Of a stretch of DNA of 64,000 bases, positions 22,668 to 33,187 are shown piece after piece. Position 1 is the stretch's first letter, and each line of letters opens with the position of its first letter. Source of the stretch: Rhynchonema sp. JSB1_4 (taxonomy: Eukaryota > Nematoda > Chromadorea > Monhysterida > Xyalidae); NCBI GenBank assembly GCA_030248065.1, contig JASAMV010006379.1:1-64000 (forward strand), in the 5' to 3' direction. Made by a program: the position numbers and the translations under genes. The notes beneath the pieces were generated by a model, which saw only the letters and a program-made list of their open reading frames with translations, was not told the DNA's origin and did not search any database.

Positions 22668-22858
22668 CCCGGGCCATCGACTGGTACAGTAGGTATCCCC
22701 CCTCTCCGAGCGCGGTACAGGAGGTATCCCCTCCCTCCAGATTACCTCCAACACTGCCCCACCCCCCAGTGTTGGAGGTACTCTGGAGGGGGGATACCTA
22801 CTGTACCACTCTCGGAGAGGGGGGATACCTACTGTACCAGAGCCGATGGCCTGGGGGG
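22668..22858. repeat. Long near-perfect hairpin
   Basis: The left arm (GGCCATCGACTGGTACAGTA onward) and right arm (ending CTACTGTACCAGAGCCGATGG) pair over about 90 bp around a short C-rich loop at CTGCCCCACCCCCCAG. The arms carry the GGGGATACCTACTGTACC and CCTCCAACACTG words. A transcript would form a long stem. Confidence 0.8.
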
Positions 22859-23299
22859 TATGTACCTGGGGGGGGTGCGGGGGTTAGGTTTTGGGGTGAA
22901 AATTTTCAATGTTTTTATTATGTGTGGAATCTTGTGAAAACGTAGTATTTGCGCGCGTAGCGCGCGAATTTTGGGTAATTTGAGGCAAAAACCACTGATT
23001 TTACACTAATTTTGGCCATTTTGGTCAAAAATTGGCACTTTTGGGGCAAAATCGGGGGGATACCTACTGTACCGGGGGTGAAAATCGGGGGGGGGGATAC
23101 CTACTGTACCACGCCAAACAGCGGGAGGATACCAACTGTACCAGGCGAGGGGGATACCTACTGTACGGGGGGGGCTACCCCCCCAAACCCCCTCCCCCCC
23201 ACCTCCAACACTGCCACCCCCAAGAAATTCTCCACCCCTCCTCCCAAGAAATCCCCATTCGCCAGTGTTTCACGCCACCACACCACCACCATACCATAA

Positions 23300-23708
23300 C
23301 GTGGACCAGTGTAGTTGTAGTTCCTGGTCCGGCACGGCGGTTAGTGTACCTACCCCTTTTTTTCGTGAGGCGGTTAGTGTACCTACCTGCGGGGGAAGGG
23401 GGGGAAGACCCAAATTCAGGAAAAAGTCACTTTTTGAGGTAGAAAATTTAACCGATTTTTGGCCCTTTTTGGAAAAAATTTTCCATAAAAAGGGTATTTT
23501 GGCGACTTTTGACAACATCGACCTAAAAATCACCCATTTTAGGCCTAAAAATGCCCATTTAGGCTTAAAATTGCCTATTTTAGGCGAAAATTGAGGCGGT
23601 TAGTGTACCTGGCGCGGCGGTTAGTGTACTAGTGTACCTTGGTCGCGGCGGTTAGTGTACCTTTGGGGGGGGACCCCCCCTCCCCCCAGGAACTACACTG
23701 ACGTGGAC
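23300..23708. repeat. Inverted-repeat segment with CGGTTAGTGTACC words
   Basis: Bounded by ACCAGTGTAGTTGTAGTTCC at the left and CCAGGAACTACACTGACGTG at the right, which are complementary apart from a few bases. Inside are five GCGGTTAGTGTACCT words and A/T/G filler. Confidence 0.6.
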
Positions 23709-24121
23709 TGAAGGTCAGCCTGAAAAGAGATAAAAGTGAGTTGGCCACATCCTGACGCAGGGCACTGTACATGGATATGGTTGATGGTTCATTCATACGG
23801 TTTCGCGTATTCTGTGTGTGTGAAAGCAAAAATGCGGCGTAGCACCACAGCCGGTTCTTGTCAAATCAGGCACACCAGCGGGTCCCCTTTTTTGAATGAC
23901 AGGGAAGCGAAACGTCTTTTTGTTTTCGGTGTTCAGTGAAGGTTTCCCCCGTTGGATTTCTCAAGGGCCACACAGAAGGTGTCCCCCTCACTGGGCCCGG
24001 TACGTAGAAATCCCCCTCCACCAGATCCAGAGTACCTCCAACACTAGGTCCGTCGGGCCGGCCGCCGGCCTGGTTTCGATCTGTGGTGTTTTCCAGTCCT
24101 GCCCGCCCAGGCCCGAGAGTC

Positions 24122-27100
24122 ATGTCGCCAGCGCGCACTCGCAGTTCAGCTGCGCCAAGTGAGCAACAAACAACGACGTCGTCATTGACGAAAAATGCCG
24201 ATCAGAAATTACGAGCAAACAAATCTCGAAAGTCAGCTGGCGGAACATCGATTGACGCCGAAACACCTAATCAAAATGGTGATGCCGATGGTGCCCATTT
24301 CGATATTGCGGACAACGAACAAGTGGCTAAGTCGAAACGAAAGGTTGGTTCTTCCATAAAAGCCTAAGTCCCATAGTAGAACCCGGGGTTCTGGTTTTTC
24401 ACTGGGGTCATTTGGGTGGGGTTCTATTATGGAGGTCAATTAATGGGTGTTCTGCTTTTTCATGTCCGGACGTGGCAGTGGCAGACATAGATAGCTGGGT
24501 TTGAAGGTGTAGATTTGTTTGACACTCAGTTAGCTGACCCAGGTTTGAGGGGTGTTACCCCATACCCCCTGCCCTTCCCCAACAACATCACTGCTCAAAA
24601 TACCTAGTCCGCGCAAATTTGACTGTGAAAACCTAAGAGTGTTCTTATTCGCGAATTCTCCACAGCACAAAGCGACACCAGACATTATTTCCCTTCAGTT
24701 GTCTCAAAATTCTGCCATAATCGATCCCAATCAAGTTACGGTCGTGTCTGCGACGAAGAAAACCAGGCGAAAATCCGACAAAATGAAAGTGAGTTTGACG
24801 AACACGAACTAGTTCGAGTCGAGTTCGTTATGATTTTTTATGGAAAATGTTCAAAGTCCGGTTTAGTTGGGACAAACGACGAGTGAGCGAGTGAACTAAA
24901 AACGTCCACAATTGGGGGCTGACCTGGTTGCTCAAGTAATGTCAACAGACTTAGATTTCTGCGCTGCGATGCAAAATGTTTTCTTTGTTTGAAAATTCCA
25001 ATTGAAAATTTTTCATCCTCAATTCGATGATGTTCAACAGACAAAATGTCCTTGTGGTTCGAAAGAAGTCTGTGGTCGGGACAGATAGGAACGATATCCG
25101 AATATTTCTCGATCACTCCCTGTTGCTTACTGTTTCTGTGTTTTTTTGTCGTTTTCTTGTTTGAGTGGTCCATTATTGTGGGGTATGGTTCTTTACTGCA
25201 GACAGAACACGTGTAACTCAGCAACTGACGCTTTTTGTAACACTCCGGAAGTTACCGCCAATAGGCTGGCGAAATTCAGCTTCATGAAACATTTTTCACG
25301 TCAGCACAACAGTATCAAGCAAGTCTACAAGAAGTTCCCAATTTTCAGGAATCCAAGCCAGCCTACAACAACAACAATAACGTTGATGATGATCTGAGTT
25401 CCAGTCCAACACTGAGCAGCAGCGTGATGAAAGCAGCCATGGACCTAACAGGTCTGAGCAATCGAATGTCGAGCAGTGTTGGGGAACAGGATGTGCCACT
25501 GGCTGAGAGGCTGGTGCAAGCCGAGGGCGTCAAACCAAGAAATAGGTCGGCGTGTTTTGCTTTTTTATACGGTGCTGCATTCTGAAGTCTCAGACATAGG
25601 TTTCCTTTTTAGGGGCTTGGCAATCTTTTTTGGGGCGGCATTTTTTGACGGGTCCTATAGAATTGCTATGAAGTTGCGTGGTTGTGGTGCTCTCGAACGG
25701 CAGCGCACTTTGACATAGAGGCCGTCCGTTTGCCTTCACGGTCATTTTTGTAAGTAATATTTTTTCATGAATACGTTTGACGTTTCGACCAATCTAAACT
25801 GACGTCCACAGGATGCAAAGCAAACTGTTCAGCCGTGGTGCCGTTGTAGATTAAAACAAATTAGATCTCAATTATATATTTCGCATTTTCAGTCGAAAGA
25901 ACTCCACCAAATCCGCAACAACACCAAAAGGCGATGTTAACAGTTCGACATCAACCGCTGCCAGTGCACAGCCATCAACTTCATCCAGCCAGCCAGGTGA
26001 TGTTTCACGTCCGTTCGGCCCAGAGCGCGGCAGTGCAGCGCATTTATTGGTGCAGGCATTACAGAGTGGTGACAAGAAAAAATTGGAGGTGAGAGTTTTT
26101 TGATACTTTTTGTTGGTGGTACACGTTGAATGTTTTATTCGTAAAATACCTGTGACTCGCGGCGCATTGAAATAACAATCAAGAATACATGTCACCTATA
26201 ATACCGTCCAATTTTTGCTGTGGTGGACACTGTTCGTTCGTCCAAGCCACTCGGCCAAACTGTTTTTTTTTGCCTTAAAATGTTTTAATTTTAATTTTTA
26301 TTTCGCAATTTTTTATTTCTTTTGTTTACCACCAAACTGACCACTATTTCAACAAACACGTATTCAAAGTCAAAAACAACTCACTTTGTTTTGTTTCAGA
26401 GAAAATCTCGAGACGTGTGAGTGCTAGGGTTAGAGGTCGGGGGGTACCCGACACCCGACACCCGACATCTGTAAGTACCCGACACCCGACACCCGACATC
26501 TCAGAAAAAAAGCCGACACCCGACAGTTGCAAAAAAACCCGACACCCGACATCTAGTTTTTGAAAAAAAAACCGACACCCGACACCTGTTTTTGGACCAA
26601 AAACAGGCAAATTTTTGCTCATTTGCATCATGAGTGCAATTTCTTGGCTCAAATTACTGAATTCAAGTATTTTCACACGAAATAAACACCAAAATGTCAC
26701 ATTCTGCGTCTTCGGAAACATTTCGTTCGAAGAAAATTTTCTCTCAAAATTCTTCTCTCAAGCAATACTGATGTTTTGAACCGTAAGTGTCGGCTGTCGG
26801 GTGTCGGGTCCGAAAAAACCCGACACCCGACATCTGGGGGTACCCGACACCCGACACCTACACTTTTTTGGCACCGACAGCCGACACCCGACATCTCTCT
26901 AACCCTAGTGAGTGCTGAAAACAAGTTCATGAGTAAAATTTTTCAGGCTGTATTTTCGCTATCTGACGACAATGCGATTGTGGCCACAATATCAGACATT
27001 GATCTGGTCTCAGTACTGCCGTTAATACAACACATTCTCATGAGACTACGCGCTGATACCTCTGGGTTTGTTCGATATTTGCGTGAGTTTCACACGAGAA

Positions 27101-30100
27101 CCTTTTTGATTCGTAAAACGGTTTCATTTCGAGCGACCGAACAACACGCTTTTTGTTTTCTGATGTGAAAAAACCAGTAAAGAAAACTTATTTCTTCGGG
27201 ATAATTGGATGCAAAACATAACAGTGCCCATATAAATTTTCGGAACAACGTCAAGCAGCATTGGGATGATTTTCTGGCAAACTTAAAAATTTTCAGCGTT
27301 TTTTGAGTCAATCTCATTGATCTTGATATCATACCAGTAGTTGAGCCCACACGAAAGCATCGACCAAATGTCCGTAAACTCCACACCCGGTCTTGTAATT
27401 ATGCTTCTTTCACTTAATCTTCTTATTTATGTATTATTGAGTGGGTGTCGACGCTATAAACTAACTAAAGCATCGACCAACATATTTCCATTCCAGTTCA
27501 ATCAAGCTGCAACTGATGCGCTGGCTGCGTCACACGCTTTCAATACACAACGACCATTTGGTATCACTTGGCGCTGGCTGTAGGACTGCACTGGAACCAC
27601 TAAGCGATTTGTTGGATACGAGGTTGGCGTTATACTGGCGGAAAAAACATGTTTATTTCTCGTGATAAAAACGACAAAGAACCGCGGCGTATAAGGATAG
27701 AGGAAGCCCGAATAAGGTATTTTCGAGCATATTAATGTTAGCGCAGACACTGCAGTGGTGTCTATGGGTGTTTTCAATGCTCGTTGCGACTAAAATCGCT
27801 GAAACAAGCCACATTGACGTAGACAGCACGTGACCAAAGTTCTGAAGAAAATTTGTTCCCAACTTCTGTCAGAAATTGGAAATTTCACTAAAAAAACCAA
27901 TGTTTCCTGGAGGCTGAGTTTTTTTCTGTTTTTCTCGTTCTAGAATCCAGATGGACTCGGTTTTCTTTTGGTTTTCGTTTTTTTCATGAAAAAAAACGGT
28001 TTTTTTTCATCTGCCATGTGTGTTGTTGGCGTTAGCAAGTTTTTGTTCTGATTCTGATCCGTTTGAGTAAACCATCATTGTCAAACAGAGTTTCCTGATT
28101 TTTTGCCCTTTGCAAAACATTTGTTTGTGGCTCCCAGTCATATGATCGCGTAGATATGTGCAACAGCCCGCCCAGCTGCCCCTGGGGTTCAATAATAGGC
28201 GCAGGGGCAGCAAAATTTGTTTCCAGGGGCAGCGGTTATGCTACAGCCTGAAATTTTGGTTGATCGTGCTACAGGCTGCCCCTGGAAAATTGTTCCTGAA
28301 CACGTCTGTGATCGGCGATGATAGCCACGGAGAAACGAATATTTTTTTTCGCTTCTGCAGATTATTGAACTGAATAGTAACACTTCGGTCAACCCGTTCG
28401 AGAGGATTAGCGTCAATGTAAATTCAAGCAATCGGACTGAATAAATGTCTTGATTCTACCAAATTGATCCCTCTCTGTGTCACTGCAGAACATCGCGCGA
28501 CGACCAGCACAATTTGAATCAGTTGTGTGGCCGACTGGAGATGTTGCGCGCGCGCATCAAACAAGTCCGACAGCCGCGTGTGCTCGCGAACATACCTGCC
28601 AACGTGGTGTACAATGATGGTGGGTGCTGTTGCTACCTGCTGCTCTTGGGAAACAAAAAGACACTTGGTGGGGGAACTGGGAAATCCCAAGACTGACTGA
28701 AAAATGACTTTCCTTTCTCAGGCTTTGGTGTAGGTTTAGGCTCAGGCTCTCTAATAGGCGTAAGCTTAGCCTTTGGATGGACCAAACCCCGAGCCGATCC
28801 GTGCATTCTGTCAAAAAATCGAAATTTGAATTTTGGAGGAGTGGGACCTTCCCCCACCATGTGTCTTGGGGGTTCCTAAAATGCCTGGCTGGTAGCTGTG
28901 ATTTGTTCAGTTGTTTGGTTCCTAGATTATTTAGCCAGCCTTTTAGGTACACTTTGGTGCCTAACAATTCTTAATTGCATCTAATGATCAGGAGGTTAGC
29001 TGCCAATTGCGCCAAGAATTATCACCTAAGGCGCCGAAAATTGCGCGAAATGCCGGTCAATTTGCGCCGGAAATCCTGTCCTAAGCGTGCAAATTGCACC
29101 AGGAAACTTTTGAAATAAACCCCTTGGCCTGTATTCGCATTGGTCTCTAAAGTGAGCCACGAAGAAACGCGTCAGGTTTGGTAAAAAAAACTCTATTTAA
29201 GGTACAGAAATATGAGTCCAACCTGAATGGAAAAAATCAAATAAAAATGTTGAAAGTGCTCGAGACACAGGGTGTGCAAAAATAACTTTCCAACTCCGTT
29301 CCGTACAAAATGAGTAAAATATATTTTTGCAACACGGTTGTATAAGGGCGAACTAAGGTTAAATCCGGAATCCGGAAACCGGAAATAATTTGCATACAAA
29401 AATACAAAACATTTCCAGACTCCGGAAATATTTCCGGAAAACGCAGAATGTTACATGCAAAAATAATGCGTTTTCCGGAAATATTTCCGGTTTCCGGATT
29501 CAACCTAAGTCCGCCCTAACTGAAATATGGTCGGTTTCTGGGGTTTCTGATGAGACCGCTTTGTGCATATTCTTGATTTTGGTCATTATTTGTCTTCGTT
29601 CTGTTGCAGATTCGAGCCCCGAAAATTCAGACGAAGAAGGGCGTGGCGAAGGAGATAATTCTGATGGTTTGTTGAGCGTGGCAGAATTTGCGTCTTTTAT
29701 TGTTATTTTGTTTGCCGTATCGTATCTATTAAATTAAAAACTTTGCCAGAAACGCATCTTATCGCACGACGGTGTCGAAACATTTCTGTTGAAAACACGT
29801 TCTTGCGATAGCGTGCTTGAGGCACTGACCTTGTTGCTTGTCTGCATCGGAACTCTGCTTGTGATATTATTGGCACTCCTGTTGTCAATGTAATTGTGAT
29901 GCGTGACATTTTCCACGAAAAACCAGTGTGCAAAATGGCAAAATTATCGAATTATTTATTGTTTTATTTTTTCTCCAATTTTATTCGATGTTTTAGTGCC
30001 GGCCGATTATTGGTATGACGATCTGGGCGGGGTGGAGTCGGGCAGCGAGTCGACTGATCAAGGTACCGAAACTGAACTCTGTTGCATTGCTTGTTGGGAC

Positions 30101-30611
30101 TTTTGTCATTTTTTTGTGCAATTCATAACGTTAGTGCCCAGCATGTGTGAACAATGGTGTTGTCTATTCGGAATCGCAACCGTTTTAACAGTCGGGGCAG
30201 TGCACCAGGTTATTGCTATTGGCAGCTCGACTTCGCCAGATGGCCACGCTTTGCGAATGTAAAAGCCTGCTTGCAATGTTTGTGCGCAGGTTAAAAAATT
30301 ACATGGGAACAATGCTGGTACATTGGTTCTAAGTATATTTCGTTAGTTTTTGCAAGTTCGTTTTCTTTTCCGCGACAGATTCCAACGACGACGAAGAAGA
30401 CGGTGGACCGGACCAAGACCGGGAGTTGGACTCATCCGAGCCGGACTCAGACGCGGAATCCAGTCTCGACGACATAACGGAGTTTAAGCAGAAACTGAAA
30501 CATCAACGTGTGGAACCGGGCTCAGACGAGGACTCGGGTGACGAGCCGGCTGATGTTTCACTCAGTGATGACGACAACAACAATGGAGAGGCAATGGATG
30601 ATAGTGATTGA
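24122..30611 (+). CDS. Utp12-domain protein, WDR43/UTP5-like, without WD40 repeats
   Basis: WDR43/UTP5 is a nucleolar t-UTP subunit acting in pre-18S rRNA transcription and processing. Ten exons (24122-24343, 24666-24788, 25349-25545, 25893-26088, 26947-27065, 27497-27622, 28489-28619, 29610-29666, 29997-30062, 30379-30611) join in phase to about 490 residues. Seen: a basic, low-complexity N-terminus (TKKTRRKSDKMK); QDVPLAERLVQAEG; then a Utp12 domain over exons 4-7 (LLVQALQSGDKKKLEAVFSL, TISDIDLVSVLPLIQHILMR, LQLMRWLRHTLSIHNDHLVS, LNQLCGRLEMLRARIKQV); and an acidic Asp/Glu/Ser tail, as in WDR43. The roughly 330-residue N-terminal propeller of WDR43 is absent: upstream lies only the G/C-tract repeat region. 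An AG at 24091 could accept an upstream exon instead of the ATG at 24122. Either a divergent short paralogue or a gene separated from its 5' half. Confidence 0.85.
26425..26907. mobile_element. hAT-type MITE with internal CCCGACA minisatellite
   Basis: Terminal inverted repeats TAGGGTTAGAG / CTCTAACCCTA are flanked by the 8-bp direct repeat GTGAGTGC (26417-26424 and 26908-26915), the size expected for hAT insertion. Most of the arms consist of ACCCGACACCCGACATCT-type tandem words in both orientations. It lies in the intron between exons 4 and 5 of the Utp12-domain gene. Confidence 0.85.
27672..27755. repeat. Dispersed intronic repeat, copy 1
   Basis: About 85 bp from ACGACAAAGAACCGCGGCGT through TATAAGGATAGAGG to AATGTTAGCGCAGACACTGC. 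A copy of roughly 75% identity lies at 37188-37285 in an intron of the Lifeguard gene. It could be a SINE-like element or a small conserved RNA; I cannot tell which. Confidence 0.55.
29346..29516. mobile_element. 171-bp MITE with TAA target duplication (TTCCGG-rich)
   Basis: Terminal repeats GGGCGAACTAAGGTTAAATC and its near-complement ending AACCTAAGTCCGCCC are flanked by TAA on both sides, like PIF/Harbinger-type insertions. The interior repeats CCGGAAATATTTCCGG palindromes. A truncated relative is at 60187-60305. Confidence 0.75.
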
Positions 30612-31062
30612 TAACATTATGCTCTTGTCATGTTTTTTTAGAATACTTGGGTGATAACTTCCTCGTGTGTGGGTTTCCACCAGGGAAATGTCCACACGAA
30701 AAGCAATGAACAGAACTAGGGACATTCGTCTATATCTACCACAATTCTAAGATGGTTTGTTTTAGAATTCTGTAACTGATTGTTTGTTGGTTGCCTTGAT
30801 GTGTGGTATGCCTTCTTGTCACCAAGTGCCCCATGAAGCGATTCTTGTTGTTGGTGTGTTTTGATTGGCATCTATCCCTTGTTTGTGATGGTTGCGGTTT
30901 GTTCAAGGAAAATCACAAAAGAAATTCGGTCGTTGAAGAACACTTTTAAAAAAATCGTACAATATGTTCATTGACCGGGCTTGTTCAGATATTGTGGTTA
31001 TTTTCCGAACTTTGGGATAACTGATTTTACTGTTTTACTTTTACTCATGGATTTCTTTTAAC

Positions 31063-31232
31063 CAAATTTAGTAGCTTTTTAGCTACTAAATTTTTTGAAA
31101 AGCTGGTAAATTTTCAAATTTAGTAGCCTAAACGCTACTAAATTTTGTATGTTGGCCAAAAAAAGCTAGTAAATAGGCTTTTCAGCGGCAAAAAAGCTAC
31201 TAAATTTTTGATTTTACTAGCTTCTTGCTACT
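31063..31232. repeat. Clustered AAATTTAGTAGC / GCTACTAAATTT words
   Basis: At least six copies of TTAGTAGC or GCTA(C/G)TAAA occur on alternating strands within 170 bp, so many pairs can form stems. It lies about 450 bp downstream of the Utp12-domain stop codon, possibly within its 3' UTR. Confidence 0.6.
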
Positions 31233-31600
31233 GGCCTATTTTGAAAAATAAACCCTGCTTTTACTGTACATTTGTATTTCATGATAGTGTTTTGCCCCAA
31301 ATTTATTACCCGTGTTGTTTTATTTTGCACAGTTCTTTTTTAACAGCGTTGTTTTGTGATTGTGCATTGCATTGCATAGCCTCTACGAATATGATGTTTT
31401 GCACTTATCATTACACTGTTTTTGTTATGTGTGTTTTCGAATACAGATCTTGTTGTTATACATTAAGAATAAAAATATTGAATTCTGACCAAAAGATTAA
31501 TTGATTTCGTTGGGAAGCTTGGGTTGAAATTACCCGCGGCTGGTTTTCAAACTGCTTTTATCAGAGGTCCAACATGGTTTTTGACATGCGGTTGCTTCTA

Positions 31601-31916
31601 AGGGCTCCACCAGATAGACCCGAAACCCGAAACATAAATTTTTTCTTGCTTCTAAGGGCTCCACCAGATAGACCCGAAACCCGAAACATAAATTTTTTCT
31701 ATGTCCATGTTTCGGGTTTTGAAAAAAACCGAAACACAAAGCATGATAATCGAAAATGTTTCGGTCTTGCCACTTGCAGCTGACGTGAACAATTTATACT
31801 GTCAGTCGAAACATTTTCGATTATCATGCTTCGTGTTCCGGGTTTCGGATTTTTTTCAAAACCCGAAACATGGACATAGAAAAAATGTATGTTTCGGGTC
31901 TATCTGGTGGAGCCCT
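31601..31916. mobile_element. Foldback element, AGGGCTCCACCAGATAGACC ends
   Basis: Left arm AGGGCTCCACCAGATAGACC and right arm GGTCTATCTGGTGGAGCCCT are complementary, and the complementarity continues through TCCATGTTTCGGGTTTTGAA and GATAATCGAAAATGTTTCG. The first roughly 60 bp of the left arm is tandemly duplicated. No coding capacity. Confidence 0.8.
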
Positions 31917-32012
31917 AAAGAACGCGAGCGCGTAGTGCATTTTCTTCGTGAAATTCTTGCTGTATCGCATGAAACATCAGTCAGTTAGGCGGTGAACATT
32001 TGTTTTTGTTAA

Positions 32013-32655
32013 AGGGGGCCTTTCGCATTTCAAACCCCCTTCAAACTTCGCATGTGTTTAGACAGCGGTCAATGCGTCATAAAAGTCAAACACCGGAGGT
32101 CTAACGTTCAGCATGCGGCCAGGAGATGTCCTTCAAGAGGAACATCCGCGAACAAAATCAAATGTGGACCAGCCCAATTTCTACCTGCGCATTCAGGCAA
32201 CTCGCCTGATGACAAGGGCGGTCAAGGCGCAGAATGTTTCGCACGATATTTGCCCCTGCCTCACTATAGAATTTCGCTTTTCTTTTTATTTCGAATTGCA
32301 ACGAATTGTTCATGCGTGGCAGCTAAATGTTTCAAGGGCTGCTTGTCGCGCTGGAACAATTCGTTGAAATTCGAAATATAAAGAAAAGCGAAATTCCATA
32401 GTTAGTGGTGTTGCACGTTTCATGCGAAACATTCATTCTCCTTGACAGCTTTTTGATCAAGCAGTTTGCCTGAATGCGCAGGTATAAATTGGGCTGGTCC
32501 GCGGCGCACTTTGTTCCCGGATGTTCCTCTTGAAGTGCATCTCCTGGTCGCATGCTGCAGATTGCGTTCTTGGTGCGTGAGAGTTTAATAACGCCCTGAA
32601 CAATATTCAAATGCGTGCAAAGTTTGAAGGCGGTTTGAAATGCGAAAGGCCCCCT
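32013..32655. mobile_element. 643-bp long-TIR foldback, TTAA target
   Basis: Starts AGGGGGCCTTTCGCATTTCA and ends with its complement. Arms of about 300 bp pair with mismatches (AGATGTCCTTCAAGAGGAAC against GTTCCTCTTGAAGTGCATCT). TTAA lies at 32009-32012 and 32656-32659. Related at its tips to the element at 62608-63178. Confidence 0.85.
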
Positions 32656-32965
32656 TTAATTGCGCTTTGCTTAATTAATTAATTGCTTAATAGCGCAAAT
32701 CATGTTTGACGCAAAAATGCGCTTCTGCTCCTCTCTGACAGAAAACATTTCAGGTCCCGCAATTTTGTTTTACGGCATGTTGGCTTACGCACGCCGTTGT
32801 ATTGTCAACCACCATCCTCGAAGAATGACGTTTCATTTTGTTTGCTGTGCAATTCAATGGAGATGATTTGTTTTTTTGTAGGTTTCTTCGCGCAACGCGC
32901 TGCGCAAGTAAAATAACACCTGTGCAGCATTTCGAAATGTTTTGTTCACCCCTTTATTTCAAACG

Positions 32966-33187
32966 TATAGTCCAACAACAGCCAATGCAGAATTTATGTC
33001 CACTGCGTTGCCTGATCCGCAAAGCACATACCGCTTGATGCAACATTATAAACACACCCACGCAGCCAGCCAACACACACAAGCTGCCTGTGTGTCTGTG
33101 CTTGTAATGTTGCATCACGCGTAATGTGCTTTGCGGATCAGGCAACGCAGTGGACATAAATTCTGCATTGGCTGTTGTTGGACTATA
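32966..33187. mobile_element. MITE with TATAGTCCAACAACAGCC ends
   Basis: Terminal inverted repeats TATAGTCCAACAACAGCCAA extend to about 85 bp and include GCGTTGCCTGATCCGCAAAG, shared with 16835-17067. Ends in TATA/TA. Confidence 0.8.

Larger units (their letters stand above)
19804..24090. repeat. G/C-tract region of nested TIR elements and short repeated words
   Basis: After about 500 bp of ordinary sequence, nearly all of 20.3-24.1 kb is built from a few short words separated by G or C runs. ATCTATCTATCGTCAACA occurs seven times (20582-20990). GGGGATACCTACTGTACC-type words occur about eight times in both orientations (22681-23170). GCGGTTAGTGTACCT occurs five times (23337-23660). (A/G)CTCGAGATA(GATA)CC occurs four times (21629-21965). 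CTCTATTAA(T/C)TCACTGACCC occurs three times (21011-21350). TTTTTGGGCATTTTTGCC-style filler and short GCGCGC palindromes (20768, 21424, 21790, 22950) lie between. No open frame here looks like a protein. Confidence 0.85.

Noticed and set aside
23012..23594. Overlapping frames in the G/C-tract region
   Set aside because: Composition-driven; translations consist of repeat words (for example DTYCT) and have no domain.
28348..28440. Possible exon after TTCTGCAG at 28348 in the Utp12-domain gene
   Set aside because: It gives a stop in the required phase; joining 27622 to 28489 keeps the Utp12 alignment.
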